64,000 nt of DNA, taken from positions 1,612,001-1,676,000 of the forward strand of contig NC_041788.1 in assembly GCF_900090045.1 (NCBI RefSeq), read 5' to 3'. The notes below the pieces were generated by a model. The model ran no database searches. It had not been told where the DNA came from and saw only the letters and a list, made by a program, of their open reading frames with translations. Position numbers and translations under genes: made by a program. This DNA is from Plasmodium malariae. Taxonomy: Eukaryota > Apicomplexa > Aconoidasida > Haemosporida > Plasmodiidae. Numbering within the stretch: the stretch's first letter is position 1; the number at the start of each line of letters is the position of its first letter. Below are positions 11,274-24,038 of the stretch, one piece after another.

Positions 11274-13782
11274 TTAAAAAGATCCATCAAAGCCAACAAA
11301 ACCGGTTAATAAAAATATAGGAAAATATTTCTTCTTCTCAATTTTGGAACACCAGTTCCAAGCAGATGTTAATCTGCCATCTATGCAACTTCCAGCTTCA
11401 TTAAAATTATCACCACCACTCCCATCAAAACCGTGACGAAAGAAATCGCATGTTATCATCATTCTTTTAAAATAAAGAAAAAAATGAAAAAATATGAAAA
11501 AATGTGAAAAAATGATAAATTAATATGTGTTGTTGCATATATCAGTGTAACATGAACACTGTAATGTAATGTATTAGTGTTATTTTTCGGTGAATATAAA
11601 TAGCACATTTTTATATCTATTTTTACATATTTGTTTATTTGTATAATTGTCTATTTGTATAATTGTCTATTTGTATAATTGTTTGTTCCTTATATGTTTG
11701 TTTTTTCTTATACTTCTTTTTTTTATCTATTTGTGTTTTTATCTATATTTTTATCTCTCTGAATGCTTATTTTTTCCCTACTTTAAGTTATGGGCTCCAT
11801 TAAATTCACTCATAATATAATTTTTCATTGAGGGCGTAGAATTATATAGCTCATCAATTTTTTGTAAGCACAACACAATAGGTGTGAGTATTCTTGGAAC
11901 CTTAAGAATTTAAGAAGAAAAAAATAAGTGTTTACACAGAATATATCATTATTTTTTGTCTTTTTAATTTTTTTATGTACATGGGGCATTTTTACATGTA
12001 CATATATAGTCATGTCGTATGTGGAAGGACAGAAGTGGCGGAGTAGAGTATCGCTCTTTTACTTTTTTATTCTCTCAATTTTTCTTTTTCATTTGTCTAT
12101 TTTTGTTTCTCTCATTGTCTATTATTGTTTCTCATTTGTCTATTTTTATTTTTCATTTTTCTATTTTTATTTCTCATTTGTTTATTTTTGTTTCTCATTT
12201 GGTTCGTGCCACATGCCACTTTGCACTTCTTTCCGTTTTCTCTTTAACTTACCTGCGTGTACTTATCGATGAACATGAAAGTGTTGGGGATGTTGGTATC
12301 CCCCATGTGAATCATACTGGAGCCTACCCATCCACCTAATTTTTTCTGAACATTGTGCAGAATTTGTTTCATAACACTTAAAACTTTATGACCACTCTGC
12401 ATTCTATTTAATCCTTGCCCTGTATCCATTAACCTGTAAGGATTTTTAAAATCAAGCATATCACTTTCTGCACGCGTCCATAAAAAAAACATATGTTCTC
12501 CTATTTCCTTCCATAAATATAATGTTTGTAAAACATACATATATTGCCTGTTATGTGAATGCGTTAATCTACTTCCTTGTTTTCCTGACTCTATAGATAA
12601 GGAATAAGGAGAATTCTTTTCATGAGGATCATAATAATTTTTTAAATATTCAATCATAATTTCACATGGTTCACAGAACATTTTGATATGTGTGTTGTAA
12701 TCACATAAACTGTATAAACATCTTTCTATTTCTTCTGATGACAAATATTGCGGTTCTTCTAAACTATTTGTATCATCTGTTTCTGAATTCTGCTTATTAA
12801 ATATGGGTATATTTATTCTAAATAAATTTTTTTTATTATTATTTTTATTATTATTGGAATATTTTCTTGATAAGTATTTTATGGCTTCTTCCTTTTGTTT
12901 AATCTGTTTCTGTATTTCACTTCTGCTTCCTTTTTCATCTATTTCCATTGTAGCTATTTTAATTAAATTATCATTCAATACATCGAATCCGTTTTTTTTA
13001 TCTTTTAACAAATCATACACAGTTTTTATCGGTGCCACACAATTAAATGATAACAAATCATAAATATCTTCTCTTCTTGTATCCATTAAAAAATACATTA
13101 ATTTTCCATAACTACTTCTCATTCTGTCAGGATTTAGTATTTTATATCTTCTTCCTATTTCAAAAACAAAACTAAAAAAGTTACTATTTCTTAAAAAATC
13201 TCTATCACGAATTAATTTCTGTCCATTTTCATAGTTGTTAGCTATAACTAATCCTGATAATATAGAACATAATGTTTTTATTTCTTTTATTATTTTCTTA
13301 CTCTTGTTACCACTATGATATATATCTATCTTGTCTGTGTATTCACTTACTTCTAATGTACTTTCAAGTAATCGTAAATATAATCGTTCTTCATAGGTCA
13401 GCCTTAAAGGAATAAACTTACACAGTTTAATATAATTATTTTCTTCCTGTTCCTCTTCTTTTCCTTCCTCTTCATCTCCTTTGTATATTTCATCTAATTT
13501 TATAGTTTCATATTGCTCATTTTCGTACTGAACATATGTAATATGGGGAAAAAAAGTAGTAATAAATATTTTACTCCATATTAGCTAAGGTGATGTACAT
13601 CCATAAGTATATGCGAGAATTTACAATGTAAACTTGCAACTGTTTTGATAAAATGTACATCCCAGTATATTTAAAAAAATATAATGCATAATATTAAATA
13701 GGTTTCCTAATGCAAATCACTATGTTTATACATTTAGACGAAGAAAATGCAAATGTGTAAACATAAATACTTACACACAAAA

Positions 13783-13817
<35 letters not shown>

Positions 13818-14145
13818 CACTTAAGTGATATCTTATTTGTATTCATTCAACATTTTAATGATTTTTTTTTTTTTTTTTTTTTTTGGGTCTAACATTTTTG
13901 AGAATATCAAGAGTGTCTTGTTTTATTTCTTCATCTATAATTTTGCTAAGTTTATCTTCATTATTAAGTTTATCAATTAATAATATCAATTCTTCTTTAT
14001 TCAAAAATTTTAATATTTCGAAATTTTTTTTTGAAATATTTTCAAATTCCTTAACATCATTTTCAATAAAGGAGTCCTCCTCTTCATTTGCCTCTACGGC
14101 TTCTTTTTCGTCTAAAATTTTCTTCAGCTTGTCATTTTCATTCAT
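11274..14145 (-). CDS. DUF2009-family protein, four or more exons
   Basis: I recognise conserved DUF2009 segments across several exons. The 3' exon (11274-11463) has DFFRHGFDGSG, SCIDGRLTSAWNWC and LLTGFVGFDG. An exon at 11782-11900 has VPRILTPIV. The main exon (12253 to about 13527 or 13584) has IPLRLTYEERLYLRLLES, LEVSEYTDKID, FEIGRRYKILNP, YGKLMY, DTGQGLNRMQS and FIDKYTQ. Donors at 12252 and 11781 and acceptors at 11901 and 11464 join in phases 0 and 2. The 5' part is less sure: an acidic, Lys-rich frame at 13855-14145, beginning MNENDK, probably contributes exon 1, but its donor is not clear and a 25-base A run ends it. Two acceptors for the main exon are possible. DUF2009 is widespread in eukaryotes and its function is unknown to me. 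A separate small gene at 13855-14145 is the alternative. Confidence 0.75.
11635..11684. repeat. 16-bp tandem repeat in a DUF2009 intron
   Basis: Three copies of CTATTTGTATAATTGT lie in the intron between exons 11274-11463 and 11782-11900. The next intron (11901-12252) has a related but irregular series of TTTCTCATTTGTCTATTTTT units at about 12100-12210. Both are pyrimidine-rich on the plus strand. Confidence 0.8.
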
Positions 14146-14540
14146 ACTGCGTTTATATATACATATAATATATATATATGTATGTATATAAATGTAAAAG
14201 GAACAATGTTATATTTGCATTCGATGTGTAATCATGCGTGTGTATATATGCGCACATATACACACATACATATATTTATATATATATTCACCTTAAAAAA
14301 GAAAAAAAAATTCAATACCGATGAACAATTTATGCATATAGAAGAAATCTACGTATTTTCTTATACAGAAGAACTTTAAAATTAGCGATTTTTTAAAACA
14401 TTCTTCTAATAAAATTACTTGTATAATAAAAAAGTTATAATCTATCAGAATAGGATCATCTATTATAAGCTGTGATATTGTATTATTTTAAAGGGGGCCA
14501 CAAAAAAACAGGTTTATCAGTCTATCTATGTATCTATCTG

Positions 14541-14617
14541 TACATACACACCCATACATACATACACACATACACACATACACACATACACACATACACA
14601 CACATACATACACAAAA
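14541..14617. repeat. CA/TACA microsatellite
   Basis: An imperfect run of TACACACA and CATACA units, preceded by a TATC-type tract at about 14518-14540. It lies upstream of the probable DUF2009 start and has no coding potential. Confidence 0.85.
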
Positions 14618-16161
14618 GTATGTATAAATATGTATGTAATTATGAGTACATATATAACAATGTGTTTCTCAACTGGAAATTTTCGTTTAGTTAAAGTGCT
14701 CTAAATACTATATAATAAGGTCTTCAAAATTTTATACACTTCTTACTTATAAGTATTATAAATTCATTAGGTTTAAATTATCTGTTTTATTTGTATGAAA
14801 ATAAGAATATGTTCGTTCATTAACAAATGAAGCAATTGAATAGGGGTAAAAGTATATTTTTTTTTTATCTTAAAATTTTCCTAAAAATATATTTTTTTAT
14901 TTTTAATGCATATTTTTATGTGTTTCTTTCTGCTCTCCTGATTTTTCTCTAATTTTATTCTTTAAATTTATTCTAAAAGAATGTTTAACATTACAAAAAA
15001 TACTGTGTGAATATATATATTTTATTGCTTTTTTTTCATGTGGAATTATATATATTTTTTTTATCATTTTAGTATAAAATAATGAAGAAAAATCTTCTCT
15101 TCATACAGAATGTTGTACAAGCAGTTAATTCATTTTTTTTTTTTTTTTTTTTGTTCGTATTTACTTTATTTTTCTTATTTTTTTATTCTGTTTTATATAA
15201 AAAAAATAAAAAGTTGCTTTTTTTTCTTTTGATTTTTCACTAAGTTTTTATTCCTGTAATAAGGATAAATGAATATTAAGAAAAATACAAATATATATAT
15301 ATATTATATATATTTTTTTTTTTTTTTTTTTTGAATTAATAATTTGTGTAAGCCAAATTTACAATGCAAAGTAAGAAATACGTTACATGACCTTTGATTA
15401 AAAAATTATTTTTACAATAAAAAGGGTTAATTAAATTATCCTAATCGCAATGCATTATTATCAATCTATAAGATATCATTTTTTTTCCGCAGAATATTTT
15501 ACTTATATATATATATATATGTATGTACAAATTAGGCATATGTGTCGTATACCCCAATATATGTTTACATTATATACATAATATATGATCGAAATAGAAG
15601 TTAAATTTTTCTTAGATTACAAAAGAATAACTAAGACATTCTATAATTATGAAATTTTCAAAGTTTTACAACTTCGTTAGTTTGTTGTAATAAATTATCA
15701 TATACGTTTTATTTAGTAGTTTCATTATTTTTATTACTATTTCCTTTTTAAGTACGATTTGCTGTTATAGTGCTGTTATCATTTCTTAATATTGAAAAGT
15801 AGTTATTTTATTTTATTTTTAAATAATCTACGAGAACCAAATTCTCTGCCATAAAATTATGTTAAGAGAAATATTAATTAAAAAAGTCATATATTTATAT
15901 TTTTTATTAGTATAATCTATCTGTTTTAGTATTGTTTATAAGAGAGTGAAATTGGAAAATAGTTGCGAAGTCTTATTTTTATGTATATATATCCTTAAAA
16001 AGAAAAAACAGTTATTAAAATTTACTAGTACAATAATGTATGCAGATATATATGCACACACACACACACACAGACATATATATATATGTATTTATTTATT
16101 TACATTTAGAAAGAACGCCTTTGTTTTAACGAAACCAGCTTCTATTTCTCCCGCGTTAAAC

Positions 16162-16499
16162 ATGAGCTCGAAAAAGGATAAGTTATAATTCGTACATACA
16201 TTTATGTTTATGTAATATAAATTTTCCTTTTTAAGTATATTTTTCTTTTTTTTATATAGCCAAAAACATACTAATTATATGCAGATTAATAATACATTGG
16301 TGAATGAAAGGTACTTTGGAAAGTTACTACAGTAGAAATTGAACAAGATTAGATAAAAATGTCAAAACATTATTTTTACATTAATGTATTTATATACATA
16401 CGCTTGTAATACATTGATATTACTTCGTTCTCCTTATGTTTTATCTACATTTTCAGTGAGTTGTTTCTTTTCCTAGTTTTGTATCAACAATTTTTATAA
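16162..16499 (+). CDS. Candidate three-exon microprotein (37 residues)
   Basis: Three short segments join in matching phases to a 37-residue frame. Exon 1 is 16162-16181 (MSSKKD, donor GTTATA). Exon 2 is 16260-16310, with a strong T-rich acceptor ending TATATAG and donor GTACTT. Exon 3 is 16457-16499, with acceptor TTTTCAG and stop TAA. The product would have a polar N-terminus and a hydrophobic end (ELFLFLVLY). Exon 1 sits in a patch of raised GC (16124-16190) that is also open upstream of the ATG, so the true gene may extend to the left, or may run on the opposite strand. I recognise no family. Weak points are the unusual exon 1 donor and the small size. Confidence 0.3.
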
Positions 16500-16990
16500 C
16501 TTATTAATTTTTGTTCTTTTTTATATACTTATTGCGTAATAATTAAATTATTTCAATAAATTAGTAATATAGCAATTATTTATAATAAATTTATTTTATA
16601 TTTTTTATATTACAATATTTTATATAGTAGTTACATTTTCTAGTTCGTAAAAAAAAAAAAAAAATTAATTTTTTAATTACACACTTGATGGATAATTTAT
16701 AAAAAAAAAAAAAAAAAGATTATATATAAGCAAATATAAACATTATAAACAGATGAACATAAAAAAAGATAAAAAAAAACTTAAAGAGCTGTTATATACA
16801 TATAAATTATGTAATAATATATATGACTTTGCTACTTGTACTTCTTATACATACATATATATACACATGTATATAATCGAAGCTTTGCAAAGAATAAGTT
16901 TCAGATGGTATGCACAAAAAAATGCATGAAAAAAATGGAGAAAAAGGAAATAATAAGAAATGAGCACTTTTATTTCTTACAACAAGACAG

Positions 16991-17021
<31 letters not shown>

Positions 17022-17663
17022 TAGATTGAAATATTACAATAAATTTTGTTAAGTACAAGTGCCCATAAACCATTATTATTTCATTATTGCAGTAATTATA
17101 TACAATCCTTTTTTTTTTTAAAAAAAGAAAAAAAAAAATTTTTTTATACTTTAACATGGAATGAAATGTAAATTAATAAAAAGACACAGATGCACAATAT
17201 CTACTTTAAAATTTTCGTTAATACTTAAAAAAATTGATAGATAGATATATATATTATTGCTATATGCATGGTCATATACAAATAATTTATATATCTATAC
17301 TTATACATACATGCGTGAGTACATATATATAATATATATACACAATTTATGTGTAAATGTATATATGTACCTATGTAAAGCATATTTCTTTTTTTCATCG
17401 CCAAGAAATTAATATAAATATATATTTTTTGAACTAAATACATTTATACAAATATATATAATATTGTGAGCATTTTCATCTAAAAACATATCAATACGTA
17501 GAACAACATATACATGAATTTTAATATTTGAATGTTAACATCTATGGATGTAGGCGGATTAAGAAATAAATTATATAAAAAATAATGCATATTTTTTAAA
17601 CACATATCTGCAAAGGTATGGAACGATGACGCACATACATATATATATGTACATAAATAAATG

Positions 17664-17707
<44 letters not shown>

Positions 17708-18011
17708 ATGAACATTATTACAAGCATTAACAAGTACACATGCATATATTTACGCATTTTACATAAAAAAAATATATATAATCCTAAGGTATGTTGTGCT
17801 TTTTTGCACGAATTTGTTGATAATTAAAAAGAAAAAAAAAAAAGGAAAAAAGGCTTAACTCAGCCTTTTTTTTTAATTTAATAATATCTATATTCACGAA
17901 AGTAATTAAATTTATGTTCCTTAAACTTAATCTTATTCCTATTCTTGTGTTTTTTTTTTTTTTTTTTTTTTTTTTTCATTGCGCCTGTCCCAACAAACAT
18001 TAAAATGCGTT

Positions 18012-21000
18012 TCAAGTATCGTAAAAAATATTATGCTCTTTGTTTTTAAAATCATAATTAGGATAGCTATAAATATTATTATCCTGCGAAGATTCAAATG
18101 ATCCAAAATTGTCTGTAATAGTATTTTTATCTAAATTATTTCCATTATATGTAAAATTTATATTCGAATCTTCCTTTTTCTCATTATACATAGGAGATAA
18201 ATTATTACAATTTTTTTCGTTAAAAGAATTGTGTGTTACTTTATCAGAATAAGGTTCTGCGTATATGTTATTATAATACTGTTCATTCGGTATAATTTTA
18301 ATATCACTCTCATTATTATTATTATTAAAATAAAATTTGGAACTATTTACATTATAATGATTTATATTTATTTTATTAAAGGAGTTATCATTATTCACAT
18401 AATAACTATTTACGTTCAAATTGTTCATTATGGAGTTATTTATCATGTTTATATTCTCCTTACTAATCTTCTTGCTCATAAAGTTGTCTGTTCCCAGTAT
18501 GTTCATGTTTTCGCTTATATTGGTATTACTGATACTATTATTACTTATATTATTATTATTATTGTTAATATTGTTACTGCTGTACATGTTCTTACTGTTA
18601 TTACTATTACCATTACTTCTGCTCCTAACTCTATTTGTTTTACTCAAATTCACTATGTTAACGTTGCTTATTTTATTATGTAAAGCATCAATGTGGTTAT
18701 TCACGTTTCTGTTATTCTTAACGTTTGCGGAGTAGTTCGCTCCCGAGTTCATATCTACATTATTCCCGTTGTTTGTGTAATTACTCCCGTTGTTTGTGTA
18801 ATTACTCCCGTTGTTTACATAATTATTTCCGTAATTATTGCTGTTAATATTCATATCATTGCTAATGTCATTAATCATACCGCTATTCATACTAGTTTTA
18901 CTATTAATATTATAAATCGTGCTTTCATTGTCAGATAAATTGTTATTATAATTATTTTTCAAAGTTAATTGTTGTGTGCTAGTTTTTCCGTATCCTGCTA
19001 CTCTATTATAGATTTTCATATTATCTGATTTGAAAAAGTTCATATTATTTAAGGGCGTGTTGTTGTGCGTATATTTATCATTAATAGTATTATTTTTCTT
19101 TTCATCATTTAATTGTTGATTTGTGTTTAAAGTCTTAGTATTTTCTTCTTCAACTTTGGCTACATTTGTGAAATTTCTATTAGTATTTTTTCTTTGATTA
19201 TTTAAACTATAATTATTGGTATTTCTTACATTATTATTAGTAATCTTATCGACGCTATTTTTATCATTGCTCTTGTTTTTCACGACTGTGTTATTATTCG
19301 AGTTATTGTTGTTATTGTTCCCACTGTAATTATTGGTACTTCCATTGTTGCTACTGGTGTTATCATTATTATTATTCTTCTTCTTCTTATTGTTATTACT
19401 CTCACCAATGTTTTTATTTTTATTCTTGCTGTTCTTACTACTCTTTCCGGCATTCTTACTGTTGTTACTGTTATTATTACCATTGCTAATATTGCTATTA
19501 TTATTGTTATTGCTATTATTATTGTTATTGCTGTTATTACTGGTATTGTTATTACTGGTATTGTTGTTATTATTCTTGCTGTTATTGTGGTTGCTACTAC
19601 TGCTGTTCACAAACGTGTTATTACCTTTAGTGCAATCATTACTATTACTTTTATTCATTATATTGTTATTTTTATTATTATCTTTAACATTTATTGTGTT
19701 AATCGTGTCATTATTACTACTGTTAATCTCAGACGTTCCGTTATTATTATTGTTCACACTACTACTATTACTGTTATTATTTTTGCTGATACCATCTCTA
19801 TTATTACTTTTATGATTTTTTTCATTAGAATTATTGTTAATTGCACTATTTGTACTATTCATTGCATTATGATTTTTACTGTTTTTATTTGAATTGCTAG
19901 TGTTATTCCTATTAAAGTTAGCACTTACTCTAAAATCGCTGTACTCAACTGGGGTCTTATTTGGTACGTTGTTACTATAAGCATTCATATTCACAGCATT
20001 TGCGCTATTTTTATTAATTATACTATTTGCATAACTTACATTGTTCATGTTCACGTAATTTAACTTGTTTATGTTCAAATTACAATTATTAGAATTTGCA
20101 TTGTGCTTTGCTGTTATATTACTCGTCGAATAATAATTATTAATATTACTATTATTAATATTACTATTATTATTACTATTATTACTATTATTAATATTAC
20201 TATTATTATTACTATTATTACTATTATTAATATTACTATTATTATTATTAATATTATTATTAATATTATTATTAATATTATGATTAATATTGTTCATAAT
20301 GCACAATTTTGCCTCGTTACTATTAATCATATTGCCAATATTACCCAAACCCATGTTATTAATATTGTTTGTACAAAACACATTCATACTTTTCATAAAG
20401 GCATTATTTTTTGTAATATCATTATTACCATTACCACTATTACAATTATTGTTGTTCATAAGAACACTAGTTAAATTGCATGAAGGAGGTGGTGGAGGAG
20501 GTGGAGGTGGCGGAGGGGGAGGCTTCATGTTCATATTGGTAATAGCACTTTTATTTAAATTATTATTTTTATTGTCCTCTTTATAATTATTATCCTCTCT
20601 CATGGCATTCATATTTTGCACCAAATGGTTTATATTATCACAGGTATTATTATTATTATTATTATTACTATTGTTATTATTATTACTACTACTGCTACTT
20701 TTATTAATATTACCACCATTACTATTATTATTATTATTACTGATACCATTACTATTTACTTCATTCCTGTTTGGAGCATTCTTAATGCTTTGAATTCCAC
20801 TACTCGATAAGTCATTGTGTAAGAAAATATTTTTATGATTTCCTTTAAAGTTAAGATTTGCATTTGTGGAATTTGATATAGCATTTTTATTATAATTCGT
20901 ATGTGTAAGAGCATTCATTTTATTCATCATATTTTTGTTCATATTATTTTTGTTGTTACCTATACTACTACTGTTATTATTACTAATACTTATATTATCT

Positions 21001-22700
21001 AAACTTTTATCTGCTTCAAAATCTTCTATACTATTTCTATCATTTATTAGATTTAGATTGGTTGAAAAATTGCCAAAGGAGTTGTATCTATTTTGTAAGT
21101 AATAATAGTTATTATTGTTTATATTATTAGTAGTACTGTTATTTACTTGATTGTTTGCACTATTTGTATGATTAGAATTATTTGAATTGTTCGAATTATT
21201 TGCAAGGTTATATGTGCTAAAATTTACATTAATCAAATATATGTTGTTATTCTTCCCATGCCCATATCCGTTGCTATTGTTATTATCATTGCTATTATTG
21301 TTATTATTACTACGTGCATTACCGCAATTGCTACAATTAATATTAGATCCATAGATATTGTTTCCGACTCCAGGATTTCGAGCCAAGATGCTACAGTTCG
21401 ATTCATATATGATACCTTTGTTTTTATTTACTTTACTCTCATCTGCTTTGTTTGAGTTATTCATGTTATCCTTTTGCAAAAGATTTAATTCATTCACATT
21501 GCTGAAGCTATTACTAAGGTTGTTCTTATGACTGTTATTGCTATTACTATTATTTATGTTGTTATTTTTGTTTGTATTTGTATTGTTGTTACTTCCTTGC
21601 GGTGAATTTACACTACTTAAATTCATATTTCGAGAACTATTAATATTCCTCAACTCTCCAAACATGTTATTTATATTCATATTACTGTTCAAACCGTTTA
21701 AGGAATTGTTATTATTTAAATTATTCATACTCATGCTATTCAAACTCATGTTGTTATTTAGGCTAGGAAGACCCATATTGTTATTATTATTATTATTACT
21801 GTTATTATTATTACTACTAATATTACTGATATTATTATTACTACTAATATTACTGATATTATTATTATTGTTATTATTTAAATTTATTTTAATATTCAAG
21901 TTGCTCATACTAGCACTATTATTTATGTGCATATTGTTACTTAAATTATTTATATTCAAATCGTCATTTACACTGTTTATATTGCTTAAATTCATATTAT
22001 TATTTATGCTATTCATACTATTTAAGTTGCTTAAGCTAACAGAATTGTTCATACTATCAATATTCGCACTGCTTATACTATTAATATTGGCATTGCTTAA
22101 ATTCACCATACTCGTATTTGGATTGGTCATATTACGACTTATAATGCCTCCATTGATATTTCTGAAATTCTCGATGCTTACACTGCTTAGTTCCTTTCTC
22201 AAATTATTGCATGCGTTCTTTGAAATATCGTTAAAGATAGTGTTCATTAATTTAGGATTGTTTGTACTGTTTTTATTAGCACTTCCTGCAACAAGATTCA
22301 TGCACTCGCTCGAATTATTATTTTTGATGTTGTTCATGTTATTATTAATGTTGTTTATCATGTTGTTGTTGTTAATCACGTTGTTGTTGTTACTCTTGTT
22401 CTTACTCTTGCTACAGCTACTATTTCCGTTGTCCACTGCACTGTTATTGCCCCAATTATGATTCCTACTGTTATTACTGTTATTGTTACCATTGCAAATT
22501 CCCTTATTAATACCATTACTATTTACATTATTATCGCTAATCTTGTTATTTACAAATGAACTACTAGTCATGGGAATAAGTAAATTTTTATTTCCGGAAC
22601 ATAATGCCTCAGGGGAATACTTACCGTTGCAAAAATTGTGGATGTTATTATTGTCACTATTGCTATTATTATTATAATTATTATTAAAATTATTATTAAA

Positions 22701-22733
<33 letters not shown>

Positions 22734-24038
22734 ATATTATATATTAATATTATTATTATTAATATTATTATTAATATTATTATTAATATTATTATTATTA
22801 ATATTATTATTAATATTATTATTAATATTATTATTAATGTATGGGTTGGCACTAATGCTATTTCCTGAACCCATAATATTGTTTACACTTGTAAAATTAT
22901 TGTAACTATTTTCATTTATATCTTCATATAAATTGTGCAACAAGTCTCTTTTAACATGCCCTCTTACAACGTCTTTACTAAATGTTATAGGATACTCTTT
23001 ATTCTCCATATAATTGCTTAGTATGTTACTGTTCTGGGTGCTTAACAAGTTATTCTTCCCCTCTAAGTAAATGTTAATATCGCGATTACCACAGTGGTTA
23101 CTACTTCGGTTACTACTGTCGTTGTTCATGTCACTACTGCCATCGGTCAGAACATGATATCTGCCGTAGTTTCCGCTATGATTGTTATTCTTCACATAAC
23201 CAATATTTCCATTAGATTTATGCGAACTCTCTTCAAACTTCGGGTTATAATTCTTAACTGTTGGGCCCAGTCCGTATATAATACCTGAATACTTTTTATC
23301 ATCTATTTTATTATCAAAATATAATTCCATTAATTTAAAAAATGTTTTACATGTAACTAAGGAATCAGAACCTGCTTGGTGTTGCCTTCCTATTCTTTTA
23401 ACACTTAATATTTCACTAATTTTTTGCAAAGAATATGTTCGACTCAATTGCTTAATATTAAGATTTAATAATAAATATTTTATATCATAAAGTGATGGGA
23501 AAAAATCATTTAATAAATCGAAAAAAGCAATTTCATTATGCGGTAATGCACAACATGTTAATATTTTTAATAAATATGCAAAATCATAACACCCATGAAA
23601 TGAGATCCATTTGACATCTTCATTCATAACTAAGCCTGATGACATAATTACTTCTCCAAAATGTAATAATTCTATACCTAATGACTGATGTTTTTCAAAA
23701 TTAATTCCACTTAATTTTAAAAAATCAATAGAATTCTGAGCATACATATCACTCTCAAGGTCAAATTTAAAATTAAATTGCCATGTCGACACTTTCGGCA
23801 TTTCTCCTCTTCCATTAGAAAAGGTTACACCTAACTGTATAACTTTTAACAAATCTACATTACATTTTATTGTTTGATAATTATAATCTATAATATTTCC
23901 TGTTGGTCTTGCAACAATACCTGGAAATTCTGTATCAATAGCAACATAGGGATGATTTTCAACTACATCCCTTATTCTTTCAAATTCCTCCTCTAAATTA
24001 TTTGCCCATACATCTACTATTTTTGTTCTCTCATCCAT
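18012..24038 (-). CDS. CAF1: CCR4-associated factor 1 (CAF1) deadenylase with giant Asn-rich tail, in-frame TAA at 22737-22739
   Basis: CAF1 is the DEDD-type 3'-5' exonuclease of the CCR4-NOT complex that removes mRNA poly(A) tails. The first 240 or so residues hold the domain: AIDTEFPG supplies the first Asp and Glu, FHGCYDFAYLL the second Asp (near residue 151) and HQAGSDSL the His and last Asp (near 222). After it comes a low-complexity extension. The frame reaches a TAA at 22737-22739 in an Asn-Ile repeat, then continues open in the same frame for 1,574 codons to the stop at 18012. The distal part is dominated by Asn with Ser, Met and Ile, plus one 13-residue Pro run. The whole frame is 2,009 codons. 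I annotate one gene because the frame is kept, but an intron over the stop, true truncation, readthrough or a sequence error are all possible. The long tail is typical of Plasmodium; ordinary CAF1 proteins are about 280-300 residues. Confidence 0.82.
22683..22840. repeat. AT-only trinucleotide repeat around the CAF1 internal stop
   Basis: On the coding (minus) strand this is a block of AAT and ATT codons (poly-Asn with Ile) broken by TAA at 22737-22739, then a run of ten AAT codons and TTT-AAT units. Pure trinucleotide composition keeps the frame through expansion or contraction, so the stop probably arose by substitution or by recombination among repeats, unless it lies in an intron. Confidence 0.9.

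Larger units (their letters stand above)
14146..18011. other. Long intergenic region with exon-like islands
   Basis: The DNA between the DUF2009 5' end and the CAF1 3' end is mostly very AT-rich. It has a CA-rich tract at 14541-14617, another (CA)n at 16050-16072 and (TA)n runs near 17666-17700. Between about 15640 and 16500 there are patches of higher GC with splice-like borders; one possible three-exon microgene is listed separately. Elsewhere I see nothing that looks like a gene. Confidence 0.5.

Noticed and set aside
19333..22461. Several plus-strand frames of 60-300 codons rich in Leu, Ile and Val, resembling membrane proteins
   Set aside because: They are the antisense shadow of AAT/AAC/AGT codon repeats in the CAF1 tail and have no independent start or conservation signal.
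22565..22627. A short intron starting at the GTAAGT near 22626 in CAF1
   Set aside because: The donor looks good, but the sequence is fully open in the CAF1 frame, the intron would be about 60 bases and would shift the frame, and it would not remove the TAA at 22737.
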